64,000 bases of DNA from a bacterium (GCA_030430165.1 JAUIGL010000021.1:1-64000); one strand, 5' to 3'; counted from the stretch's first letter, positions 33,971 through 42,883 are shown. Numbers and translations: made by a program. Notes: generated from the letters alone by a model not told the origin.

Positions 33971-35281
33971 ATGAACGCCGGCGCGAGCGGTGTCGGTCTG
34001 GTTCTGCCGCCGGACCAGGCGAAATCGTCGGCGGGTGTCGACGCCGCGTACTCCCGCTATCTGGTTTCTTCCTGCCGGCGATTCTTCTCGATCGAGAACG
34101 ATCTGCCCGAGGCGCTGCGCGGCGGCTATGGCCGCGTCGCCAACGTGGTCCGCGAGGCGCTCGAGCTGCACCGCGGCAAGCTACTCGCTTGTTTCGCCTC
34201 GCCGGCGATCGGCACCGTGTTGCAGTGCGCCGGGCTGCGCGAGCAGCTCGACGCGTTTCGCGACCGGATCGACGAGGCGGTAGCCGCGCTGTTGCCGCAC
34301 CTGTTGTTTGAGATGTCGCTGCGCGATCTGATTGCGCCGGGCAGCTCGGTGCTGTGGGAACACGGGGCGCCGCGTTTGGCTTCGCTCGCCGTCGGCGGCG
34401 AGCTGGTGGCGCCCGCGTCCTCGACGGGGCTGCGTTTTTCGTCGAGTCACGTCGCCGCCCTCGATGGCGATCGCGAGCTCGCGCGGATCGAGGCGAAACC
34501 GGCCGCGATCGCAGCTCTCGGCGACGCGACGGCCGATCGTTTCGGTTTCTCCCGCTGCTACTGGCCGGTCGGCGGGGTCACCTGTATGGCCACGGTCGAT
34601 CGCAACCCGATCGCCGAGTTCGAAGAGCATCCGGAGAAGGCGGGCAATCACATCGACCTCGGTGGCCGATCGGCCGCCGATTGGGTCGAGATGCTCGACG
34701 ACTGCTTCGCGCTGGTCGGACGTTATCTTCCCGGCGAGCTCGGCGAGATGCGGCGCTTGCTGCACCAGGCGGTTCCGGTCGGCTACGACGACCATCGTCA
34801 TCTGTCGGCCTCCTACCGCGAAGCCGTCGGCACCATGTACCTGACGCTGCATCCGAGCGTCATGATCATGACCGAAGCGGTGATCCACGAGTTCCAGCAC
34901 AACAAGCTCAACGCCGCCGCCTACGCCGACGACTTCCTCCACAACGCGTTTCACCCGCGCTATCCGAGCCCGGTTCGACCCGACCCGCGCCCGCTTTGGG
35001 GAATCCTGTTGGCCGTGCACGCGTTCCTGCCGGTCGCCGAGCTCTACCGGCGCATGCGCGACGACGGCCATCCCCTGGCCCAGCACCCCGACTTCGACCG
35101 CCGCATGTCCGACATCGACCTCAAGAATCACGAGGGGATGGAGATGTTGCGCGCGCACGCCGAGTGGACGCCGGCGGGAGCCGATCTGTTTGCCGAGCTC
35201 AGTGGCTGGGAAGAGCGTCATCTGGCCGAACGGGCTGCGCGCGGCCTCGACAACACTCCCGATTCGGTGCACCTCGGCTGA
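33971..35281 (+). CDS. HExxH peptide-modification protein (putative 2OG-dependent beta-hydroxylase)
   Basis: 436 residues starting 7 bp after hxsB. The motif HEFQH lies at residues 306-310 within MTEAVIHEFQHNKLNA, the signature of the HEXXH 'peptide modification' family (NCBIfam name from memory: aKG-HExxH-type peptide beta-hydroxylase). Family members occur beside radical SAM RiPP enzymes and are thought to bind iron through the HExxH pair rather than act as zinc peptidases. Further conserved-looking His lie in HNAFHPRYPSP and KNHEGMEML. Its place as last gene of the hxs operon makes hydroxylation of the SHG core, for example at His or Ser beta-carbons, the best guess (inference). An alternative is leader peptidase activity. 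Confidence 0.8.
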   Translation: MNAGASGVGLVLPPDQAKSSAGVDAAYSRYLVSSCRRFFSIENDLPEALRGGYGRVANVVREALELHRGKLLACFASPAIGTVLQCAGLREQLDAFRDRIDEAVAALLPHLLFEMSLRDLIAPGSSVLWEHGAPRLASLAVGGELVAPASSTGLRFSSSHVAALDGDRELARIEAKPAAIAALGDATADRFGFSRCYWPVGGVTCMATVDRNPIAEFEEHPEKAGNHIDLGGRSAADWVEMLDDCFALVGRYLPGELGEMRRLLHQAVPVGYDDHRHLSASYREAVGTMYLTLHPSVMIMTEAVIHEFQHNKLNAAAYADDFLHNAFHPRYPSPVRPDPRPLWGILLAVHAFLPVAELYRRMRDDGHPLAQHPDFDRRMSDIDLKNHEGMEMLRAHAEWTPAGADLFAELSGWEERHLAERAARGLDNTPDSVHLG

Positions 35282-35284
35282 GTC

Positions 35285-36187
35285 TCAACGGATCTCGGGA
35301 TCGTCCTGGGTTCCGCCGACTCGCACTCCGAGCGGCCCCCTCGGCACCTCGATCTCGACCGGTTCCTGCTGGCGAATGACGCGCACCAGAACCGGCTCGC
35401 CGATGTCTCCCGTGTGGGTTTGCGACACCAGGTCCTCGGGGAAGAACACGCGCTGCTCGCCGTAGCGAATGATCAGGTCGCCCTGTTGCAGGCCTACCTC
35501 CTCGGCCGCGGAATTGATCATCACGTCGTTGACGATGACGCGATTCCGTTGGCCCATGGCGAACAGGTATCGATCGTACGCGTCGTCGCCGAGCTCGTCG
35601 CGCAAGTCGGTCCGTTCGGCGGCGAGCGCTTCCATCTCCTCGTCGAAGCGCGGCGTGTCGATCCATCCTTCGCGCGTCGCCTGGTCGCGCAGATACATCT
35701 CGGTCATCGCCACTTCGTCGCCGCGGCGCTTGATCTCGGCGGCGAGCGACTCGTCGAGACCGGCACTGATCAGAGCGCGCTCCATCTGACTCTTGCCGTA
35801 GTCGACGGCTTCCCGGACCGTTTCCTCATCGACCGAACCGTGCGCGGTCGCGCCCGCCGTGTCTGCCGTCGCCGGGTCCGCTGCGCCACCCACCGATGCG
35901 AGCTGTTCGTAGACCTCGTCGATCTGGCGAGCGAGATCGATTCTGCGCGCGCGCTCTTCGGCGAGCTGCGTCTCGAGGGCCGCTATGCGCTCCGCCAGAC
36001 GGTCGTCGCGTTCCGCCACTGGCGCGGCGGCGGCTCGCGGCGCCGTCCGGGGCACCGCCGCGGCGGCGTCCATCGGCCGCTCCGCGCGCTGTGCAGGCGC
36101 GCTGGAGTATCTCAGAACGGTTCCCGCCACGAGCGCGCCGACGGCGATACCCGCGCCGAGGGTGGCCGCTGTGCCGCGTGAGATCAT
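35285..36187 (-). CDS. Membrane-anchored coiled-coil protein with PDZ domain
   Basis: 300 residues. Residues ~8-26 form a single transmembrane or signal anchor. Residues ~55-95 are heptad-rich (RLAERIAALETQLAEERARRIDLARQ, shown in part), a coiled coil. The C-terminal ~85 residues have PDZ features: VMINSAAEEVGLQQGDLIIRYGEQ, then VRVIRQQEPVEIEVPRGPLGV. No protease domain is present, so it probably binds C-termini of envelope proteins. It converges with the hxs operon with only 3 bp between stops. PDZ proteins without proteases occur as trafficking or quality-control helpers; any link to the peptide system is positional only. Confidence 0.8.
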   Translation of the reverse strand: MISRGTAATLGAGIAVGALVAGTVLRYSSAPAQRAERPMDAAAAVPRTAPRAAAAPVAERDDRLAERIAALETQLAEERARRIDLARQIDEVYEQLASVGGAADPATADTAGATAHGSVDEETVREAVDYGKSQMERALISAGLDESLAAEIKRRGDEVAMTEMYLRDQATREGWIDTPRFDEEMEALAAERTDLRDELGDDAYDRYLFAMGQRNRVIVNDVMINSAAEEVGLQQGDLIIRYGEQRVFFPEDLVSQTHTGDIGEPVLVRVIRQQEPVEIEVPRGPLGVRVGGTQDDPEIR

Positions 36188-36610
36188 CGCCCCAGTATCC
36201 GGGCGGCGAGCTCGGCTCGCAAATGGCGACTGCCCGCTGTCGCAGACCGCGTCCCGGTCTGCGGCCCCGGCTGGCCCTCGCCGGAAATGCCAAGATTACT
36301 GCGGGTTGGCGGCGCTACCCGGGAGACAGCCGATTTTTGGCCACAGCTTTCTCGTTGACCCAGCGGTCAACGAGCGGGATAAGGCTTGACTTCGCAGGGC
36401 CTGGCGCAGTACGCGAGGAGAGCGACTGTGCAGAGATACTTATCGAAGGGGGACATGAAATCGAATCCAGCCGCCGTTGCGGTGCTGGGTTCTGTTTCAG
36501 TCGTTGGCAGAGTCGCGGTAATGAATGTCGAAAAATGGGGGGGCCGGGCGCCAGCTCGTGGCCCTGGCTTGTCGCATCAGGAACGAAAGAGCTTTTCAGG
36601 AGGCCGATGA
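36188..36610. other. 423-bp divergent intergenic region
   Basis: It lies between the PDZ gene (minus) and the Myxococcus-repeat giant (plus). It holds a perfect 10-bp inverted repeat at 36351-36374 and, next to it, TTGACT at about 36388, a possible -35 element. A 74-codon ORF at 36386-36610 lacks a ribosome site and family features and is not called. Confidence 0.45.
36351..36374. promoter_or_regulatory. Perfect palindrome CTCGTTGACC-cagc-GGTCAACGAG
   Basis: Two 10-bp arms, perfectly complementary, with a 4-bp spacer, 164 bp upstream of the PDZ gene start and 237 bp upstream of ATG 36611. Symmetry and location fit an operator for a dimeric regulator; it could also form an RNA hairpin. Confidence 0.4.
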
Positions 36611-39600
36611 ATGCGAGTCGTGGATCGTGTGGAAGCGAGTGAGTCATCCTGCGTGAGTCGTGCAACGCGTTCGTCAGCAAGCACGGCACGCGCCATGTCG
36701 GCTTCTGTGTCTGCGGTCGTGGTAGCTTGCTTGCTGCTATCTGCCTCCGCTGTGACGGCGCAGGTGGAGTCCGATGATCGTCGTTGCATCACCACCTTCA
36801 CCAAGAGTGTTCGCCTGGTAGCGAAGAAGCACGGCAAGATCGTCAAGAAGTGCCTGAAGAAGTTCTCTTCGGGCTCGCTGACTGTCGCGCCCGAGGTCTG
36901 CGTCGCCGACGACCCTGGATCGAAGCTCCTCGCCACGGTTCAGAAGAGCATCGAAAAGACCAACGGCAAGTGTGCGGTAGCGCCGCCGTTCGGCACGTCC
37001 TTGATCGACACTGCCCTGACCGCGGCCATCGTCATGGGCTACGACCAGGTGCACAACTCGATTGCCGCCGACCTCGACACCGGGCTCATCCTGGATAAGG
37101 ACGCGTCCTCCTGTCAGGCCAAAGTGTACTCCTCGGTCCTGAAGTGTGCCGACGCCCGGATCAAAGAGTATTTCAAATGTCAGAACTCTGGGTTGCGAGA
37201 CGGTACGATCGTCGACTCCGCCACTCTGGCCTCGTCTTGTTTGGGTACCGGGCTCAGCGTACAGCCGGATCCCAAGGGGAAGATTGCCAAGTCCTGTAAT
37301 TCGAAGCTCCTGCGGACGATCCAGAAGTGCAAGAACACCGATCTGTCGCAGGCCTTCGTACCCTGCGGCTCGACCGACGCGGCCACGGTGGCGAGCTGTC
37401 TGTCCAGCGAGACCGCCTGTCAGCTGTGTCGCGTCTTGAATGACGTCGGCGACGTGGTTCGCGACTGCGATGCCTTCGACGACGGCGACGACACCAACGG
37501 CAGTTGTAGTGCCGAGTGCTCCGATGGTCTGGTGCATCCGGACGAGAGTTGCGACGACGGCAACTCGGTGCCGGGTGACGGTTGCTCGGACTTCTGTTTG
37601 GTCGAGGGCGGCTGGACCTGCACCGGCGAGCCGAGTGTCTGCACCGAGAACTGCGGCAACGGAGCTCTCGACGCCGGCGAGGCGTGTGACGATGGCGGCA
37701 CCGCCCCGGGCGACGGTTGCTCGGCGACCTGTTCCGTCGAATCCGGCTACGAGTGCTCGGGTGAGCCGAGTAGCTGTAATCTCATTTGTAGCAACGGCGA
37801 CCTCGACGCGGGCGAGCAGTGTGACGACGGGAACACCGGCAACGGTGACGGCTGCAGCGACGCCTGCGTCGTCGAGCCCGGCTTCCAGTGCTCGGGCGAG
37901 CCGAGCTCGTGTACCTTCGTTTGTGGCAACGGAACCTTCCAGGCCGGCGAGCAGTGCGACGACGGTGACGCCAGTGGCGGCGACGGTTGTAGCGCGCTCT
38001 GCCAGATCGAGACTGGATGGCTCTGCTCGGGAACGCCGAGCTTCTGCCAGCCGATCTGCGGCGACGGCCTGCTGCGCGGGCCGGAAGGCTGCGACGACGG
38101 CGACGCCGGTAGCGGCGACGGTTGCTCCTTCCTCTGTCAGCCGGAGACCGGATACTCCTGCGGTGGCGAGCCGAGCTCTTGCTCCGCCATCTGCGGCGAC
38201 GGTTTCATCCGCGGCAACGAGAACTGTGACGACAGCAACACCCTGAGCGGTGACGGTTGCAGCGGCACCCTCTGCAGGGTCGAGTTCACCCACGAATGCG
38301 CCGGGTCGCCGAGCGTGTGTATCGCGTCGTGCGGCGACGGCAACCTCGACGGCATCGAAGAGTGCGACGATGGTGGCACCAGCGGTGGCGACGGTTGTGC
38401 TGCCAATTGCACCACCGAAGCAGGGTTTGCCTGCTTCGGAGAGCCGAGCCTCTGCGCCAACACCTGCGGCAACGCGGCGATCGACGCCGGTGAGGAATGC
38501 GACGACGGCAATTCGCTCAGCGGTGACGGTTGTACCGCCAGCTGTATCCAGGAATCCGGCTGGGTTTGCGGAACTCCTGGTACCGCTTGCAACCAATTCG
38601 GAATTTTCATCGACACGCCTTCTCACGGTGTCTTCACGACCGCGTCGAGCCAGGTGATTACCGGAAGCTATAGCTTGCTGACGGCGGGGCAGGCGCAGGT
38701 GCGGATCAACGGCTCGCCGCCGACCACCATCGACACGGTGGCGCGCACCTTCTCGCACACGATTCCGCTGAGCTCCGCGGCCATCTTCAATCCGGTGGTT
38801 GCCGAGTTGACCAATCTCTCGAACGGTGACCTGGTGCGCGATCGCATCGTGGTGATTCGCGGCCAGTCGGTCCTCGACGGCGACTTCTCGTTCCAGAGCG
38901 TGGCGCTGCGGCTCAACGACACCGGGCTCGATTCGATCGAGCCCCTGGTCGGCGATCTCGCGGCCGGTCAGTTCAACCTCGCCGATCTGGTGCCGGTTGG
39001 TACCGTGATCACCGATTCGTGTTTCATCGACAGCTTCCTCGGTTGCCTCGGCAGCGCCCGGGTGACGATTGCCAACCCGACGCCGTCGTACACGTCGCTC
39101 GGACTGTCGATCGATTCCCAGGTCAACGTCGTCGAAGGCGACGTGCAGATCAACGGACTGCGAATCGACGTCGCCATCGACGGTAGCGGGCTGGTCCCCG
39201 ACTGCGGCTTGCGCATGAACGCCAACGCCATGAACCTGGTCGGCGACTATGCGTTGTCACCGGCGGCGGGCGATCCGACGTCGATCGATGTGAATCTGGT
39301 CGGTAGCACCAACGTGTCCTTTACCGGCTTCAGCACGACCTTTACCTCGGGCCTGTGTGATGCGCCGATCATCGGCGACATCATCCAGGCACTGCTGCCG
39401 GACGTTCAGCAGCTGGCGCTCGACGGGATTTCCGGATTCGTCGACGATCCCGACGGCGCCGGGCCGGACGACAGCCCGATTGCCGAGGGCATCGAGACGG
39501 TGCTGGCGGGGATCTCGATCACTGGACCGGTCGGCGAAGGCCTCGGCCTGCAGCTCGACGCCCCGTTGTTCGCGGTCACCGAGGACAACAGCGGAATCAC

Positions 39601-40387
39601 GTTGGGATCGGATTCGCGGTTCCAGGTCGACATCGGTGCTGGACCCGGACAGTGCATCCCGCCGGTCGGCGCGCCCGACTTCAGCCGATCGTACTCGGTG
39701 TCGGCTCCGTTCCCACCGTTTGGTCCGAATACCCCGGTTGGCGGAACGCCTTACGGCCTCGGTATCTGCATCTCGACCGCAGGCTTCAACCAGTTGCTGC
39801 GCGGCCAGGTAGAGTGCGGGTTGTTGCGCTCGGTCATCGACGAGATCGACCTCGACGGACCGGGACCGCTGCCGACGCTAGCCATTACCTCGTCGCTGCT
39901 CGCCGCGTTGGCTCCGGAGTTCGGTCTCCTGCCGGCGGCGACGCCGCTCGAGATTCAGATCGCGCCGACCCTGGCGCCGATCGTGACCGGCAATCCTGGT
40001 CCGAGCGGCGAGCTCACCGAGCTCAGGGTTTCGCATCTGGAAATCGCCATCGTCGAGCCCGGCCCGGACACCGTCTGGTTGCGCGCCGCGGTCGACCTGC
40101 CGATCGGAATGGATCTCGAGTTCGACGGCCAGGGATTGGGCATTACTCTCGGTGGAATCGAAGAAGACGACATCGAGATCGTGATCGTCCACAACCCCTT
40201 GGGCGTGAATGCTACGGAGCTCGAAGAGGCGCTACCGGCGGTGATCACCCCGCTGGTGCCGGAGCTCGCCGGCGCTCTGTCGGGATTCCCGCTGCCCGCG
40301 TTCTTCGGGCTGGAGCTCGAGGGTGTCGAGGTGTCGAAGAACGGACAGTTCCTGTCACTGTTCGCAAACCTGAACGCAACCCCATGA
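36611..40387 (+). CDS. Large secreted protein with Myxococcus cysteine-rich repeats
   Basis: 1258 residues from ATG 36611 with AGGAGG upstream. A signal peptide follows a charged extension (hydrophobic ~32-50, ending VTAQ). Residues ~55-285 form a Cys-containing helical domain (KIVKKCLKKF, LLRTIQKCKN). Residues ~290-660 hold eight repeats of the type CGDG...(D/E)xxECDDGNxxxGDGCSxxC (DUF4215 / Myxococcus cysteine-rich repeat), which often mediate surface display in Myxococcota and relatives. The C-terminal ~590 residues are hydrophobic, beta-rich and low in Cys, with repeated LG-LQLDAPLF-like strands; a lipid-binding or adhesin-like role is possible. It is 37 bp upstream of precursor copy 3, so the two may be co-transcribed. 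Confidence 0.88.
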   Translation: MRVVDRVEASESSCVSRATRSSASTARAMSASVSAVVVACLLLSASAVTAQVESDDRRCITTFTKSVRLVAKKHGKIVKKCLKKFSSGSLTVAPEVCVADDPGSKLLATVQKSIEKTNGKCAVAPPFGTSLIDTALTAAIVMGYDQVHNSIAADLDTGLILDKDASSCQAKVYSSVLKCADARIKEYFKCQNSGLRDGTIVDSATLASSCLGTGLSVQPDPKGKIAKSCNSKLLRTIQKCKNTDLSQAFVPCGSTDAATVASCLSSETACQLCRVLNDVGDVVRDCDAFDDGDDTNGSCSAECSDGLVHPDESCDDGNSVPGDGCSDFCLVEGGWTCTGEPSVCTENCGNGALDAGEACDDGGTAPGDGCSATCSVESGYECSGEPSSCNLICSNGDLDAGEQCDDGNTGNGDGCSDACVVEPGFQCSGEPSSCTFVCGNGTFQAGEQCDDGDASGGDGCSALCQIETGWLCSGTPSFCQPICGDGLLRGPEGCDDGDAGSGDGCSFLCQPETGYSCGGEPSSCSAICGDGFIRGNENCDDSNTLSGDGCSGTLCRVEFTHECAGSPSVCIASCGDGNLDGIEECDDGGTSGGDGCAANCTTEAGFACFGEPSLCANTCGNAAIDAGEECDDGNSLSGDGCTASCIQESGWVCGTPGTACNQFGIFIDTPSHGVFTTASSQVITGSYSLLTAGQAQVRINGSPPTTIDTVARTFSHTIPLSSAAIFNPVVAELTNLSNGDLVRDRIVVIRGQSVLDGDFSFQSVALRLNDTGLDSIEPLVGDLAAGQFNLADLVPVGTVITDSCFIDSFLGCLGSARVTIANPTPSYTSLGLSIDSQVNVVEGDVQINGLRIDVAIDGSGLVPDCGLRMNANAMNLVGDYALSPAAGDPTSIDVNLVGSTNVSFTGFSTTFTSGLCDAPIIGDIIQALLPDVQQLALDGISGFVDDPDGAGPDDSPIAEGIETVLAGISITGPVGEGLGLQLDAPLFAVTEDNSGITLGSDSRFQVDIGAGPGQCIPPVGAPDFSRSYSVSAPFPPFGPNTPVGGTPYGLGICISTAGFNQLLRGQVECGLLRSVIDEIDLDGPGPLPTLAITSSLLAALAPEFGLLPAATPLEIQIAPTLAPIVTGNPGPSGELTELRVSHLEIAIVEPGPDTVWLRAAVDLPIGMDLEFDGQGLGITLGGIEEDDIEIVIVHNPLGVNATELEEALPAVITPLVPELAGALSGFPLPAFFGLELEGVEVSKNGQFLSLFANLNATP

Positions 40388-40424
40388 TGAAGTTGGTGAA
40401 TGTGCCCGGAGTGAAGGAGGGACA

Positions 40425-40763
40425 ATGAGCGATCAAAAGAAGAACGGACTTCCCGAGTTGAGGAAGAAACCACTCGATTTCCTCAGCCCTGCGGAGGCGC
40501 GTCAGGCGACCAAGCCCGTCGCTGCCCTCGATACGTCGGAAGCCGCTCAGGCGCTGCGGTCGGAGCCCAACAGCGAGAAGATGTTGCTGGCGCAGCACAT
40601 GTCGCACGCCTCGCACGGGTCGCACGGCAGCCACGGCTCGCACGGCAGTCACGGTAGCCACGGGTCGCACGGCAGCCACGGCTCACACGGCAGCCACGGC
40701 TCGCACGGTAGCCATGGCAGCCATGGCAGCCACGGCAGTCACGGGTCGCACGGCTCGTGGTAG
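40425..40763 (+). CDS. HxsA-like His-Xaa-Ser repeat precursor, copy 3
   Basis: 112 residues with AAGGAGG before ATG 40425. The protein is identical to copy 2 (leader 1-59, SHA, sixteen SHG, SW), but 27 of the 59 leader codons differ and every difference is synonymous (for example residues 12-13 CTG CGC versus TTG AGG). Eighteen His occur in 112 residues and there is no Cys. Context differs: a Myxococcus-repeat giant upstream instead of the Tat-signal gene, but again a Cys-rich secreted protein directly downstream (47 bp). It lies about 5 kb downstream of the hxsB operon on the same strand. Expected to be the substrate of that operon (inference). Confidence 0.92.
   Translation: MSDQKKNGLPELRKKPLDFLSPAEARQATKPVAALDTSEAAQALRSEPNSEKMLLAQHMSHASHGSHGSHGSHGSHGSHGSHGSHGSHGSHGSHGSHGSHGSHGSHGSHGSW
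40602..40754 (+). repeat. Ser-His-Gly core repeat of precursor copy 3
   Basis: 51 codons encode SHA and sixteen SHG, same unit number as copy 2. Ser is mostly TCG or AGC and Gly GGC/GGT/GGG, in a different codon order from copy 2. Confidence 0.9.
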
Positions 40764-40810
40764 AGAACTCCGGTGCAGGGGGCACCGCAACGCAGACGGG
40801 AGGCGTCAAG

Positions 40811-42883
40811 ATGACGTTAGTTCGGCAGAACGGAAGAAGGTCCGCGGCTGGGAAAGCCAGCGGGCGAGTTCCGACCAGCATCGCGCGGTTGATCGCGGGG
40901 TTGGCGGTGCTGGGGGTTGCCTCTGGCGCGGGAGCCGTCATTTTGACGGGTGGCCCCGTGTACAACCTTCCCGGCGGGGGCTCTTGCACGGTGACTGGAA
41001 TCGCCTCGCAGACCGGCGGTGCCACGGTGAGCTGCACGGGGGTCAACCTCGGCGCTCACACGCACGTCTACTTCGGGATCAAGAACAACACCAACGTCAG
41101 CGGGAATACCATGACGGGAACCCCGCCGGCTGCTTCTTCGGGCCAGCAGTTCAGCTACGCGAGTGATACCGCGAGCTCGATCACCTACGAGAGCACGACG
41201 ACCATCACGGATGTCGTGTCGGGGGCGGAGCCGGTCGACAACGAGCTCGTTCTCACGCTCACCGCCGGCACCGGAAGCGTCGTCTCGACCGGTGGTAATC
41301 CGAGCAACAACGGCAACAGTGACATCGAGCGTCTGTTCGAGATCACCGGCGGATCTGCCTTCACGGTCAACGCGACCGTCAATGCCGCGAGCACGGCGTT
41401 CTCGGGCGAGGCGTCGACCGACGTCTACGATCCGGACCGCACGACTGCGGCCGGGGGGCAGGTTCGCAGCAGGGTGGACCTCGCGTTCTACTTCTCCGAC
41501 TGCGGCGACGGAGTCGTCGACAGCCCGGAACAGTGCGACCAGGGTGGCGCCAACGGGACTCCGGGGTCCTGCTGCTCGTCGACTTGCACCTTCGTCACTG
41601 CCGGGACGGTTTGCCGTCCGGGGCCGGGTGCTCCGTGCGACAACAGCGAGACCTGCACGGGGGCTTCGGGTTCCTGCCCGGCCGACGACGCGCCGATCAA
41701 TCTCGGTGTCGTCTGCCGCACCGGTTCGGGTGACATCTGCGACACCAACGAAACCTGCACGGGTGTTCCGGGCGAGTCCTGCCCGGCCGACGATGCTCCG
41801 GGCAACTCCGGCATCGTTTGCCGCGTCGGCTCGGCGGGTGACATCTGCGACATGAACGAAACCTGCACGGGTACGCCGGGCGCTACCTGCCCGCCGGACG
41901 ATGCTCCGGGCAACGCCGGAGTGGTGTGCCGCGCCGGTTCGGGCGACCTCTGCGACCCGCAAGAGGTTTGCACGGGTACTCCCGGCCAGGGCTGTCCGGC
42001 CGACATCGTCTCCAATCCGACGACGGTTTGTCGCGCTGGTTCGGGCGACAGCTGTGACCCGGACGAGCTCTGCACCGGTACACCCGGCCAGGCCTGTCCG
42101 GCCGACGTCGTCGAGCCCGGCACCACCGAGTGTCGTGCTGCTGCCGGCGAGTGCGATGTGGCTGAGCTCTGCACCGGTGTTGCCGGCCAGACCTGCCCGA
42201 GCGATGCCTTCGAGGCGGCAGCGACGTCGTGCAACGAAGACGCGGACGTCTGTACCACCGACGAGTGCGATGGTGCGGGGGCTTGTGTCTACGTCGAGGA
42301 CCTCGACTGTAGCGACGGCAGTGCCTGCACGCAGGACTCGTGTGATGCGATCAACGGCTGTGAGTACGACGGCGCGCCGGCGGTCACATGCACGACTCCG
42401 GTGAAGGGCAAGCTGATCTACAAGGACAAGGAGTCTTCCAAGGACAAGGCCGACAAGGTTGTGTTCCTGTGGAAGGGTGGTCCGGCTCTGATCAACGACC
42501 TGGGCGATCCGACGCAGACGACCGAGTACGAGCTCTGTGTCTACGACAACACCGGAGTCCAGCTGGCGATGAACGTCCAGCCCGGTGCCAACTGGAAGAC
42601 CCTCGGCCAGCCGGCTTCGCCCAAGGGCTACAAGTTCAAGGACAAGAACACGGCCCAGGACGGCGTCAAGCTGGTCCTCGCCAAGGCGAGCAACCTCGAC
42701 AAGGCCAAGGCCAAGGTCGTCGCCAAGGGCGTGAACCTGCCGGATACGGCGACCCTGCCGTTCCAGTTCCCGGTCACGGCACAACTGTATGCCTCGGACG
42801 GCATGTGCTGGGAGGCGCAGTTCGCGTCGGGTGACACCAAGAAGAACGAGGAAGGCAAGTACATCGGCAAGATCCAGCCGTAG
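40811..42883 (+). CDS. Secreted Cys-rich repeat protein, downstream of precursor copy 3
   Basis: 690 residues from ATG 40811 (GGGAGG seven bases upstream); the frame opens earlier at 40757 but would overlap the precursor. Signal peptide to about residue 37. N-terminal domain with LTGGPVYNLPGGGSC, YFGIKNNTN, LAFYFSDCGDG; about seven CRxGSGDxCDxxExCTG units; then a lysine-rich C-terminal domain (~532-690) with KGYKFKDKN and CWEAQF. It is a shorter homologue of the protein at 1056-3788, with the same domain order and the same position after an HxsA-like precursor. No enzyme motif. Probable disulphide-rich surface or matrix protein. A strong hairpin 34 bp downstream closes the transcript. Confidence 0.9.
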   Translation: MTLVRQNGRRSAAGKASGRVPTSIARLIAGLAVLGVASGAGAVILTGGPVYNLPGGGSCTVTGIASQTGGATVSCTGVNLGAHTHVYFGIKNNTNVSGNTMTGTPPAASSGQQFSYASDTASSITYESTTTITDVVSGAEPVDNELVLTLTAGTGSVVSTGGNPSNNGNSDIERLFEITGGSAFTVNATVNAASTAFSGEASTDVYDPDRTTAAGGQVRSRVDLAFYFSDCGDGVVDSPEQCDQGGANGTPGSCCSSTCTFVTAGTVCRPGPGAPCDNSETCTGASGSCPADDAPINLGVVCRTGSGDICDTNETCTGVPGESCPADDAPGNSGIVCRVGSAGDICDMNETCTGTPGATCPPDDAPGNAGVVCRAGSGDLCDPQEVCTGTPGQGCPADIVSNPTTVCRAGSGDSCDPDELCTGTPGQACPADVVEPGTTECRAAAGECDVAELCTGVAGQTCPSDAFEAAATSCNEDADVCTTDECDGAGACVYVEDLDCSDGSACTQDSCDAINGCEYDGAPAVTCTTPVKGKLIYKDKESSKDKADKVVFLWKGGPALINDLGDPTQTTEYELCVYDNTGVQLAMNVQPGANWKTLGQPASPKGYKFKDKNTAQDGVKLVLAKASNLDKAKAKVVAKGVNLPDTATLPFQFPVTAQLYASDGMCWEAQFASGDTKKNEEGKYIGKIQP

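Noticed and set aside
36737..38758. 673-codon minus-strand frame under the Myxococcus-repeat gene
   Set aside because: Shadow of the repeat protein, whose Cys pattern, signal peptide and ribosome site are convincing.
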